Shown here in pieces: positions 24,633 to 34,247 of a DNA stretch of 64,000 nucleotides. This DNA is from Macrotrachela quadricornifera (lineage: Eukaryota; Rotifera; Eurotatoria; Philodinida; Philodinidae): NCBI GenBank assembly GCA_022393335.1, contig JAJEKB010000498.1, positions 172,780-236,779 of the forward strand, written 5' to 3'. A model generated the notes under the pieces. The model saw only the letters and a list, made by a program, of their open reading frames with translations, ran no database searches and was not told the origin of the DNA. Position numbers and translations under genes: made by a program. Within the stretch, counting starts at the first letter, position 1; each line of letters opens with the position of its first letter.

Positions 24633-25245
24633 TCTCATATGTTAACATCGGATGAAAAAGAAAGATGTGTACAATGGGCAAAAAAGCATAAAAATGATCA
24701 TTTTACTAATACAATATTTATAGATGAATCTTCATTTTAGCTTTTTTGAAATACTGTCCGTCGATGGGCAAAGAATCTTAACAAAGAATTGAAATTCTTA
24801 CCTAAAAATCGTCAAAAAATTCATATCTGGGGTACAATAAGTATGAAGTGTATTGACCTGTCACACATTCCGATACAATCTTGATAGTCCGTACTATGCT
24901 GGCATTTTTCAAGATTAACTTCTTTCAACTTCTGGACGTAAGTAACCAAAGAATATAACGTTCTCTCTTTTATATATTCTTTCGTTTTAGATCAGTTTTG
25001 TCAAAACTAGTATCTTGAGCAGGATAATGATCTCAAGCACCGAAGTAATTAGATTGGCTATCTAATAGTCCAGATGCAAATCCAATCAAGAACTTATGGT
25101 CAATAGTGAAACGTAATGTCAAAAAACGAAAACCTATATATACTGATGAGCTCGAACTTTTTTAAACTAAAGAATTCAGCAATATTGATACTAATGTTGT
25201 AAAAAATTGCATAATGTCTATGAGAAAACGGTGTTGTGTCTCTTA
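24633..25245 (+). pseudogene. Tc1-like transposase remnant
   Basis: Translating across frames gives the Tc1 signature LTSDEKERCVQWAKKH, then TIFIDESSF with an in-frame stop directly after. Further on comes WLSNSPDANPIKNLWSIVK (about 25050-25105). In Tc1 enzymes the last motif normally reads NPIENLW; here the third catalytic Glu is Lys. The segment between is frame-shifted. No inverted ends were located. Dead copy. Confidence 0.8.
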
Positions 25246-25922
25246 ATGATTGGAAAGATGAACGAATAAAATATTGAACTAGATGACATTCGACATAACT
25301 TGTTGTAGACTATCGACTCCAATACGAAATGATCGAAAAGAACCCTTATTTAAGCAACACTTTTCCTATGAAAATGTCAAAAATATTGAAATTTGTATTA
25401 TAATTATTTTTGCTGCGTCCAGGGAAAAAGGATGCCCGCCTCATTTTTCTTCTATAAGTAAACCGATGGAATATCAAATTATAGTGTCGTGTAATACTCG
25501 CCGCGAGCTATCCACCACAGTATAAAATAATTCAAAAAGCACTTCTATAGGAGATGATATTTGTAGAAAAAGGTATGCAAGATTTTTTTCAAACACCTCT
25601 ACATAACTACATATTACAGTAGTGGAACAAATGCTCTCAAAAAATCGCCGAAAAAACAAGAAAAAAAAATATGGCTGTTTTTGGATTTCATTCATTTACC
25701 AACAGCCAATATCGAATTTTAATGTCTTTTTTTTTCGTTCGTTCGTTTTTCTTGGGGCAATATTAACCTCAAAGTAGGGTAGAGACTCTTAAGCAGGATG
25801 AGAAAAAGACGATTGACGACAAAAGCAACAACAAATAGAAAAATCTAGAAAAGCGTACAATATCATATAAATTCAAGCATCTTTTTTCATTATTTATTCC
25901 AATCGTTCATTTCATCTGCAAT
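25246..25922. other. Intergenic, upstream of ART-TPR gene A
   Basis: No gene. A TATA-like ATATAAATT lies near 25865, about 55 bp before the ATG of the next gene, a plausible core promoter. Confidence 0.4.
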
Positions 25923-28178
25923 ATGAGTGAGAAAAAACGTGATACTCGTCGAATTCAAAATTTTTTGCTAGTTTGGCTCGTCAGCACCATCGACGAAGTG
26001 AACGACCAAGACTCAAGTAATACAATTTCCAAGTTACGGGAAGTTGTGAACACCGTACATACATTCACTAATGTAGATGAATGTATTAACTTCATTAGTG
26101 ATGTCAAAAAAGAAAAAATATTTATGATTTTGTCAGGTACACTCGAAGAAATAACAGTACCTGTTGTTCACAAATTGCCACAGGTCAGTGCGATCTACAT
26201 TTTTCCTGGAAACAAAGCTCGCCATGAGCTATGGGCAACAAATTGGCCAAAAGTGAAGGGTGTCTTCACAGGCATTAAACGAATCTGTAAAGCGCTGAAA
26301 CAGGCTACCCATGAATGTGATCAAAACACCATTTCAATGAGCTTTGTAGCCACAAAGGGTGATGTAGCAAATACAAATCTCGATCAACTCGACCAATCCT
26401 TCATGTATACTCAAATCCTAAAGGAAATTCTTCTAACAATTAATTTCGAACAACAGCATATTCAACAATTCATTACCTACTGTCGCCAACAATTTGCTGA
26501 TAATACAAGCGAATTAAAAAATGTTGATAAACTCGAAAAAGAATATCGCAAGCATCTTCCAATCTGGTGGTATACTTATCAATGTTTTCTTTATTCAATG
26601 TTAAATCGTGCTTTACGAATTATGGAAGCGGACCTCATCGTAACTATGGGCTTCTTCATTAAAGATCTTCACAAGCATATTGAGCAACTTCACTTCACAC
26701 AATATGATGGACTCATTCATTCAAACCAATTTACAGTATATCGTGGTCAAGGTTTCTCACAAAAAGATTTTGATAAATTACTCAAGACTAAAGGTGGACT
26801 ATTATCTTTTAATAATTTTTTATCCACCAGTATGAACCGACAAATATCTCTTGCTTTTGCTGACAGTAATACAGATAATCCTGATCTGATAGGGATTCTT
26901 TTTGAAATAACCGTAGATCCATCGATTCCATCTACATCTTTCGCTAATGTTCGTGATGTCAGCTGCTTTCAAGGTGAAGAAGAACTTCTCTTCTCTATGC
27001 ACTCGATTTTTCGAATTCAAGACATAAAACAAATGGACCACAACAATCGTCTATGGGAAGTAAAATTAACACTAACAAATGATAACGATCATGATTTACA
27101 CAGATTAACTGAACAAATACGCAAAGAGACATTTCCACATCTACAAGGATGGCACCGAATGGTTGAATTACTAATTATACTTGCACAGTTTGATACAGCG
27201 CAAGAATTATGTGAATTATTGCTTGGGCAGAAACCCGACGAGGGTGAAGAAGCAAATATTTACTACATGCTAGGAAAAGTCAAGCATCGCCAAGGTACAT
27301 ATACCCCAGCTATTATCAATTGCGAAAAATCAATTGCAATCCGTCAGAAGATTCTCTCTCCCACACACTCTGATTTAGCTGCCTCCTACAATCTTATAGG
27401 TGAGGTATACACTTCCATGAGTGATTATTCCAAAGGATTTTCATATTATGAAAAGGCACTTGCAATAAGACAAAAAACTCTTCCTGAACAACATACAGAT
27501 CTGGCCGATTCTTACCATAATACTGGTAGTGTGTATGACAAAATAGGTGATTATCCAAAAGCACTTTCATATTATGAAAAAGCATATAAAATCTACCAAA
27601 AAACTCTTCCTCAAAATCATCCTGATTTAGCTACTTCTTATGCATGTCATGGTTCTGTTTATGAGAAAATAGGTGATTATTCAAGAGCACTTTCATATTA
27701 TGAAAAAGCACTTGAAATCAACCTAGAAACTCTTCCTCAAAATCATCCTCATTTGGCTACTTCTTACAATAATATTGGTTTGGTGTATGACAAAATGAGT
27801 GATTATTCAAAGGCACTTTTGTCTCATGAAAAGGCACTCGAAATCTATGAAGAAACTCTTCCTAAAAATCATCTTTATTTGGCTACTTCTTATAATAATA
27901 TTGGTAGTGTGTATAACAACATGGGTGATTATTCAAAAGCACTTTCATTTTATGAAAAAGCGCATGAAATTTACGAAACAACTCTTCCTCAAAATCATCC
28001 TCATTTGGCTAATTCTTACAATAATATTGGTTTGGTGCATGAAAAAATCGGAGATTATTCAAAAGCACTTTCGTTTCATGAACGTGCTCTGAATATAGGA
28101 CATCGTGTGCTACCTGACGATCATCCACATCTTCAAATATATAAGAAAAATTTTAAAATTTTAAATAAGAAATTGTAA
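25923..28178 (+). CDS. ADP-ribosyltransferase with N-terminal alpha/beta domain and TPR repeats (ART-TPR A)
   Basis: 751 residues in one exon. Residues 12-125 alternate strands and helices (FLLVWLVS, IFMILSG, VSAIYIFPG), a flavodoxin/receiver-like pattern with no name known to me. Residues about 150-390 are an arginine-type mono-ADP-ribosyltransferase of the R-S-E class: Arg274 (YRGQ), the Ser-Thr-Ser of FLSTS (301-303), and Glu352/Glu354 in GEEELLF. The pattern is complete, so NAD-dependent ADP-ribose transfer to protein arginine is likely. Residues about 443-740 hold seven kinesin-light-chain-type TPRs, six of them 42 residues long and very alike (SYNNIG, DYSKAL, YEKAL). There is no signal peptide or membrane segment, so it is probably cytosolic. 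TPRs likely choose the target. Partner to gene B at 59 kb. Confidence 0.93.
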   Translation: MSEKKRDTRRIQNFLLVWLVSTIDEVNDQDSSNTISKLREVVNTVHTFTNVDECINFISDVKKEKIFMILSGTLEEITVPVVHKLPQVSAIYIFPGNKARHELWATNWPKVKGVFTGIKRICKALKQATHECDQNTISMSFVATKGDVANTNLDQLDQSFMYTQILKEILLTINFEQQHIQQFITYCRQQFADNTSELKNVDKLEKEYRKHLPIWWYTYQCFLYSMLNRALRIMEADLIVTMGFFIKDLHKHIEQLHFTQYDGLIHSNQFTVYRGQGFSQKDFDKLLKTKGGLLSFNNFLSTSMNRQISLAFADSNTDNPDLIGILFEITVDPSIPSTSFANVRDVSCFQGEEELLFSMHSIFRIQDIKQMDHNNRLWEVKLTLTNDNDHDLHRLTEQIRKETFPHLQGWHRMVELLIILAQFDTAQELCELLLGQKPDEGEEANIYYMLGKVKHRQGTYTPAIINCEKSIAIRQKILSPTHSDLAASYNLIGEVYTSMSDYSKGFSYYEKALAIRQKTLPEQHTDLADSYHNTGSVYDKIGDYPKALSYYEKAYKIYQKTLPQNHPDLATSYACHGSVYEKIGDYSRALSYYEKALEINLETLPQNHPHLATSYNNIGLVYDKMSDYSKALLSHEKALEIYEETLPKNHLYLATSYNNIGSVYNNMGDYSKALSFYEKAHEIYETTLPQNHPHLANSYNNIGLVHEKIGDYSKALSFHERALNIGHRVLPDDHPHLQIYKKNFKILNKKL
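27375..28130 (+). repeat. Six 126-bp coding repeats (TPR array)
   Basis: Consecutive 42-codon units within ART-TPR gene A. Several share long identical DNA runs, for example CTTCCTCAAAATCATCCTCA. The similarity at DNA level, not only protein level, points to recent unit duplication or gene conversion. Confidence 0.8.
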
Positions 28179-29415
28179 CTGTGTGTGTTTTATTGTTTTG
28201 TTTGTTCACGCTGATCTTCTCCCAGTAATAAGCATCATCTTCAATTGAAATGTGGCGAGTAGGGCATTCATTTCTACCAGGAAAAACAAAAATATATCAC
28301 AAAAAAGAAATAAGCATTAAGTATAAGTTTTTGTCAGATATTTGGGCAGTCAAACCGCCCTGTTGTTGTTGAAGTTGGCATACGTGACGATTGAAGAGGA
28401 ATCACCAAGTAAAAGTAACATTGAAGTGGAATATGTCAGGAAATCCTTCACATGCCAGAGAAGAGTAGAAGTAGGGTATTGTATGAACTCATCGTCCAAC
28501 CTATATAAATAAAACGTGCTGGAGGTGCTGTGGCATGACGTCAATTAGGTCACGTGCTTCAACTTCAGATTATAAGAAAATTAAGTTGATCGGTAAGTGC
28601 CATGGCTCCAGATCGTTGCGTCACAGACACGATGCAGCACAATTACTTACACTGATATAAAAGCATTTAACACGACTAGAATACCTTTTCAGCCACTTTA
28701 GTGTCACTTAACATGACTAAAATACCTTTTTAGCTACTTTAGTGTCACTTAACATGACTAAAATACTTTTCAGCCACTTTAGTATCACTTAATTGGACTA
28801 TAATCCCTATTTCAACTACTTTGGTGTTACCTGACACGACTAATATCCTTAACGACTAATATCTTTATGGACTATCTATTCATATTCAATACAGTATTAG
28901 CAATCATCAAATTGAACGTATAAAGTAAGCGAAGTTCAGCATCACAAAAGAGAAAACAAAATTGAAGGACAAGAAACCTGTGTTCAATGATCTTCAATAA
29001 TCTAGTAGCAAAAAAGTGCGATGGGAGAGTGGGTGTTATAATCTGATAACTGAATAATTGTCGACTTCACAAGAAAGTGATAAGTAGATAAGTATAATTA
29101 GATGAAAACGAAGCTTATTAGATTTAACAAAACAGTTAGAATAAACAAGGTTTAACCTAACAGCAATCATAAATAAATTGTACAAACGCGTCTTCTTTCT
29201 CTATTTCTCAATGCAAAATAAATAGTGTATGTCGAGCCATAATGAATAATCTTTAATGTATCGACCCCTCTCCATTAAAGTCTACAAAATAAAGATTCCT
29301 AACAATAGAGAAGAATGCTTTTTGTTATTCAAAATATGCACGCGCGTGTGCGTCCAGTGAAACTTCGTCAAGTTGATAGAACATAATGGGACGATGTCCA
29401 CCAGTAAGGAAACCG
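28179..29415. other. Intergenic with possible LTR-like or promoter segment
   Basis: No gene. It contains a TATA-like box (CTATATAAATAAAA, about 28500) followed by the 41-bp repeats. The composition is less AT-rich than the flanks. A solo LTR was considered but no ends or target duplication were found. Confidence 0.35.
28663..28847. repeat. 41-bp tandem repeat, about 4.5 copies
   Basis: Units of 40-41 bp with the core ACTTAACATGACTAAAATAC and CACTTTAGTGTC. The outer units are more diverged than the central two. Non-coding. Confidence 0.85.
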
Positions 29416-30567
29416 ATACATATACATATTTATATACATATATATATATATATATATGTCGGAGTTGACTCTAAAATTCAGTTGCTTTTAAAAAGCAACT
29501 AGTTCACTTTAAAATTGAAAAGTCAACTAGCTCTATTCTAGTTGACTTTACAATTTAAGAGTCACCTAGTTAACTTTAGAATCAACTAGGATGGAGCTAG
29601 TTGACTCTACAATTTTAAAGACAACTAATAGACTTTAAATTGTATAATCGTAAAGTTCTTATTGATACGATAAATAACATTTTATTCAACAGATGAGGTT
29701 GAGAAAAAGCAAAACATTGAAGAAAAACGTAACTATACTGAACAAGAAAGTCTAGGATCTATTATTAATATATGTAAAAAGAAAGATCTAGCAATTTTCA
29801 CATCTTGAATTGTTATCTCTGTGACATTTTGTACAACATTTTCGATTATTTTTCTTACAGTAATATCGATTTGTGTTACAATTAGCAGAATATTTACAAG
29901 TTTATATTGATTTAACGTTTGTATAAGATTGACTGGCTTGAATAAAAGTGATTGTTGGTAGTTGATCGGTATTAATAGCAGTAGTGTTGCAAAATTGGTT
30001 GTCGTAGGATCTAAAAATGCCATTTAATCACAACATTCTTTGATAATATCATTTCGAGTAGCAACTGTGTACAGCGTTTTATCGTTTTGGGAATATTTGT
30101 CAATTATTTTACATGATAAAATCGTGGATGAAATATTTGTACAATCGACATCTGAAACCTTTAAACCGATAATATCACCAATTAATACACGTTCGTTGTC
30201 GTTTAACATGCAGCTAATTCAAATAAGCATCTAGTTCTGAATAGAAAGTCGCCTTCATTACTGAGTATGAAGATGATTCGATAATTGATAAATGATGCTT
30301 TGTTAAATTCAGATCGAAAAGTTTCCACCAAACCATTCATTGTCGACGATTAGTGCACAAGAACTTTACAATTATACAATTTAAAGTCTACTAGTTGGGT
30401 TTAAAATTGTAGAGTCAACTAGCTCCATCCTAGTTGATTGTAAAGTCAACTAGAATAGAGCTAGTTGACTCTTAAATTTTAAAGTGAACTAGTTGCCTTT
30501 TAAAGGCAACTGAATTTTAGAGTCAACTCCGACATATATATATATGTATGTAAATATGTATATGTAT
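29416..30567 (-). mobile_element. DNA transposon with long inverted ends and decayed Cys-rich protein
   Basis: Arms at 29416-29660 and 30358-30567 are inverted copies with a few indels. Each starts with a TA/CATATA-rich tip followed by GTCGGAGTTGACTCTAAAAT and many alternating AGTTGAC/GTCAACT blocks. The centre (about 29780-30210, minus strand) encodes a broken protein: IGDIIGLKVSDVDCTN and similar, then in another frame a Cys-rich tail with CNTNRYYCKKNN and CCTKCH. That order resembles the C-terminal part of KRBA2-like DDE-integrase proteins (Ginger-type transposons). The family name is a motif-based inference. A truncated, non-autonomous copy. Confidence 0.7.
29785..30209 (-). pseudogene. 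Fragment of transposon integrase-type protein, frameshifted
   Basis: Starts MLNDNERVLIGDIIG, stops at CCD, then continues as FLDPTTTNFATLLLL in frame and as the Cys-rich segment in a shifted frame, ending at a stop after RCENC. No DDE core remains. It lies wholly between the arms of the long-TIR element. Confidence 0.6.
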
Positions 30568-30981
30568 GGTATAACGATCTCCACAGGATAGTTTCTATTT
30601 TTCAACAGGAAAAGTTTCTCTTTGTCGGATATACCACTATCCGATAGTCTTCAAAAAAGAGGAGAAGATGAAAGAAAAAAGAATTCTTTTTTTTAATATA
30701 ATGAATTATTGTTCTGTTCGAATACAACAATAATACATTATAATAATAAAGAAAAGAAAGAACCTCATCAATTGAATAAATTATTTCTATCTATATTGAA
30801 TAACTACTATGTTCTTTTTGGCGGCAAAGCTTTCATTGCTGTTAAATCATAAAAATACACATAACATAAGAGGAAACAACGAAATAAAGACAGTGTCATA
30901 GAAAAGCTGGAGAAAAAAAGGGCACATGACAAACGTCTTTTATCCGTGTTTTATATGTGATGTGATGCCAATGGTGTATAT
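30568..30981. other. Spacer between two transposons
   Basis: AT-rich; nothing recognised. Confidence 0.5.
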
Positions 30982-31988
30982 CAGAGTTGGAACCGGACAA
31001 ATTTTTTGCAATCGATCCGGTCAGGCCAGCAGAAAAATCTGTCAGGTCCGGTCCGGCCAGTTCATTTTCGAAGCTAAACGGCAAAAACTTGGAACTCGAA
31101 GGAAGCCTGATTACAAAAAATAGGAAATGAAGTAAAATTTTCGATATCGACATTCGAATGTCCGAAGTAGACCGCCTAAGTATATGTAAAAAAACCAGTT
31201 TCCTTATAACAGACTCCAAGATATCGACTTTTGAAGCTGAAGATGAATAGAAATGGGCCGATCATATCGAATTCAGCTGCTAATCGTTACTTAGAGACAA
31301 AAAAATCACACTGAGTGACAACTATTGCAAACAGCACATTTATCTATTTTCACTAAGAGCCATTCAAACAGATCAAGATAGGAGACTTGCTTGATTTTGT
31401 GGTAGATACGATGACCACAAGAGAGAAGTAGTCAACAGAATAGAGCCTATTCCTCTAGACCATAAATCTCCCTATGAAGCTTTTGTCATGATTCAGTGTT
31501 CTTGCTAAGCATATCTGATTGAAGATATTGAGTCAGTCTTTTTCTGTTTCGAGCAAAACCGGCAGTTGTATCGAAAAACTCCTATGACTTCAACTAGAAT
31601 CCAATTGCAAAATACATCTGGACATAATGAAACCTGTTGATTTTGATGGTTTTTGATCACTATCTTATAGATCTGTAGTCAGAATAGTCGATTAGGATTT
31701 ATCGCTTTAATGTCTTAAACTTTTCATTTTTTCCTAATTACTACAATCATTGCACCTATCGACCGCTGCTTTAGCAACGGCAATCGTTTGCTAACAGAGG
31801 AGGAGCTCTCTTGCTTCTTTCTATCTATTTCTCATTTACAGTGTCATTCTATTCATTTTTTCAGTTGAAAATGTAGAAAAAAACTCGTTTTTCAGTTAAA
31901 AAATCATCAAATATGTGCAACAGTTTTGCAATGATGAACTGGCAATAATCCGGTTTCGTCCGGTCCGGCCGGACTGGTTCCAACTCTG
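30982..31988. mobile_element. hAT-like non-autonomous element
   Basis: The ends CAGAGTTGGAACCGGAC (30982) and its near reverse complement ending CCAACTCTG (31988) are inverted; CAGAGTTGG is typical of hAT ends. Both subterminal regions are rich in GGTCCGG/CCGGACC motifs. The inside (about 31740-31830, +) translates to a short stretch like the hAT C-terminal dimerisation region (APIDRCFSNGNRLLT). No 8-bp target duplication is visible, which weakens the call or means it has mutated or recombined. Confidence 0.6.
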
Positions 31989-31997
31989 TTCCCAATT

Positions 31998-32425
31998 ATC
32001 GAACGCCGTTGGAGTCTATATTTTGGATGTGAATGGAATTCAGTGAGACTAAGAAAATCGTAAAAACAGTTCGAGTTCATAGTGTACTTGAAAGGAGATT
32101 CAACTGCCACATAGATGTAAGGAAATGTAATATTTCTTTACTCTGATGAGCTAAGATTTGTTAATTTCTCACATAGAATTTGTCTTTAACATTGTGAGAT
32201 TATCCACACAGTAATAAATAAAATTCAATATGAATAATTGTCAAATCTTAGTTTCTTGAAATAACTAAAAACAAAATCCTATTTCCTTACATCTATGTGA
32301 CAATCAGACCTCCATTCATATATGCTACGGGTTCAAATCCTTTTACAGATTTCATAGTCTCACTGAATTCTACTCATGGTCAAAATATGGACTCGAACAG
32401 CGTCCGATCAGTGAAAGATGTTTCC
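31998..32425. repeat. Palindromic foldback repeat
   Basis: Arms of about 140 bp (31998-32135 and 32283-32425) are inverted. Shared blocks include GAATTCAGTGAGACTA and CACATAGATGTAAGGAAAT. It lies 10 bp from the hAT-like element. The arms are diverged, so it is an old copy. It holds no coding sequence. Confidence 0.75.
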
Positions 32426-33140
32426 TTGTTAATCAATGAATGAAGATGCTCTGAGACTTTATGTTTCATATAAGTAGTTTATGCTATCGGTAATTTTAAT
32501 AAAACTTCTTAAACATATCTTACAGTCATTTTCGATTCATGTCTGAACCCTCTATGAGGTTGACCTAAGAAGTATATTGGTCATTCGCGTTAGGAAATGA
32601 AAGTCTGACAGTGCATTTAAATTTGATTAAGATTCATAATCGTAGAAAAGCGTTAGTGAACTTAGTAATAATGTAAAATTTACTAGATGATATGCTAGTT
32701 CATAGCAATGTCCAAAACGAATTAATAGCACAGATATTGTTGGAAATATAACTAGTATTAGAATTAGTGATGTTAAAATATATTGTTGTAATAAACATTT
32801 ATGTAATGAAGGAATTAGTCAAAGAAATGTTGAATGGTATATTCGGATTTCAGTATTTATTGCAATGTATTTTTTTCATTGACTTTTATGAGAAAAAAAA
32901 ATCTATACATAAATTTTTTTTTGGATAATTAACGTTATTCTTTTAAACCTTTGTATTCGTTTATTTTACATAAGAAAATAACACTTAATGTCGAATAATA
33001 ACAATATAGTTATATAATCATGGAAAATAATTAGTACTCTGTTTCAGATCGTATATGAATATATAAAAAGAATTCAAAACTATGTTTTAGGATTATCATG
33101 TTTATTATATAAAGAATAAAAACAGATTTTAAAAGAATTT
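32426..33140. other. Intergenic
   Basis: AT-rich spacer on the 3' side of the BTB-like gene; nothing recognised. Confidence 0.5.
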
Positions 33141-34247
33141 TTATCGATATTTTTGAGCTTTTGGACCAGATCGATGTTTGAATTTGTCGACTTCCGGTCG
33201 TTTAGGTAATGTATTGAGCCGTCCAGAACGAGCAGATTGAGCTTCTTCTTTCTTGGGATTTTTTCTAAGTTCATTAATATATACTTTTATGTTATCTGAA
33301 GACTTCATTTGAGCTTTATCAATCAATCTTATTTTGTCTCCAAAATTATGCCGGAACCTTCTTAAATTTGAAGATAACATTGCATATAAACTATGGTACA
33401 TTATATTCATAGTATATTTGGATAAATCAGAATTTGGTCTAAAGTAGGCAATAGGTGCAGAAAAAGCACTAGTATCAATGTTTTCTATTGGTACATAAAC
33501 ACGTTTCCAAGCAAATGTATTTTGAAATTTGTCAGGAAGAGGATTATTATCATCAGATAAATATATAGAAGACTTTATCATTCTATATTGAGCAATTCGA
33601 AAAGTGTTTTGTAATTGACGTTGCTGATTTTTAGAAAAGAATGAATAGCAACGTTTTTTCACTACTGTTAATGTATGATGTCGAAATTGTAAGTTGAAAA
33701 CAGCTGTGTTGAAGAGAATTATATTAACCAAATCAAAAATACTTCTTCTTGTATGTGAATCATGTAATTTATATTCATTTTTAGCAAGAGCTATGACAAA
33801 TTCAGCAGCTGTTTGCCGTGCGTCTGACAGAGTTGCTTTTTGATATTTGAAATGTTTATTTTCACTTGTAATATTGACAGGATTTGATAAAGTTAAATAG
33901 TCATATCGTAGATGTGGTATAGAAAATGATTTTATACCAAGATAATCTAATAATCTAAGTGTACTTAACAAATCTTCATCTTCTGGTAATTCATTAAATA
34001 ATGTATATGCTTGTTTTGAAATAATTGAATGAAGAATCGCCATAAAGGAAGTATATTCAATTGGATAATTTAATATATATTCACCATTTTCATTTTGAAT
34101 AGATTGAAAATCATCTTTGTGTGTTATTAGAGTGAATAAATAAGGAATAAGACTAAGTTGTTCTTCATTCAAATGAACAACTTTATCTGATGTACCAAAA
34201 CGAAATGTATATGTTATTATTTCACTTGTATTACATATATCGGTCAT
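33141..34247 (-). CDS. BTB/POZ-like domain protein with basic tail
   Basis: 368 residues in a single exon. The N-terminal 100 residues (TYTFRFGTSDKVVHLNEEQL, then LIPYLFTLI, YPIEYTSFMAILHSI and LSTLRLLDYLGI) follow the order of a T1/KCTD-type BTB fold: a two-strand start, a short helix, and a final helix pair that acts in oligomerisation. The middle (130-290) is helical and unrecognised. The last 60 residues are Lys/Arg-rich and probably disordered. BTB proteins often serve as cullin-3 adaptors or transcription partners, but neither role can be shown here. The BTB assignment rests on pattern, not alignment. Start is the first ATG after an upstream stop. Confidence 0.65.
   Translation of the reverse strand: MTDICNTSEIITYTFRFGTSDKVVHLNEEQLSLIPYLFTLITHKDDFQSIQNENGEYILNYPIEYTSFMAILHSIISKQAYTLFNELPEDEDLLSTLRLLDYLGIKSFSIPHLRYDYLTLSNPVNITSENKHFKYQKATLSDARQTAAEFVIALAKNEYKLHDSHTRRSIFDLVNIILFNTAVFNLQFRHHTLTVVKKRCYSFFSKNQQRQLQNTFRIAQYRMIKSSIYLSDDNNPLPDKFQNTFAWKRVYVPIENIDTSAFSAPIAYFRPNSDLSKYTMNIMYHSLYAMLSSNLRRFRHNFGDKIRLIDKAQMKSSDNIKVYINELRKNPKKEEAQSARSGRLNTLPKRPEVDKFKHRSGPKAQKYR

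Noticed and set aside
28350..29300. Possible solo LTR around the 41-bp repeats
   Set aside because: TATA-like and poly-A-like signals are present but no matching ends or target duplication could be found.
30896..31219. Minus-strand frame over the left end of the hAT-like element
   Set aside because: It spans a transposon end and its flank and has no protein features.
32326..32350. tRNA-like B box (GGTTCAAATCC)
   Set aside because: No A box or paired stems around it; it lies in the arm of a palindromic repeat. A tRNA-derived origin of the repeat is possible but not shown.
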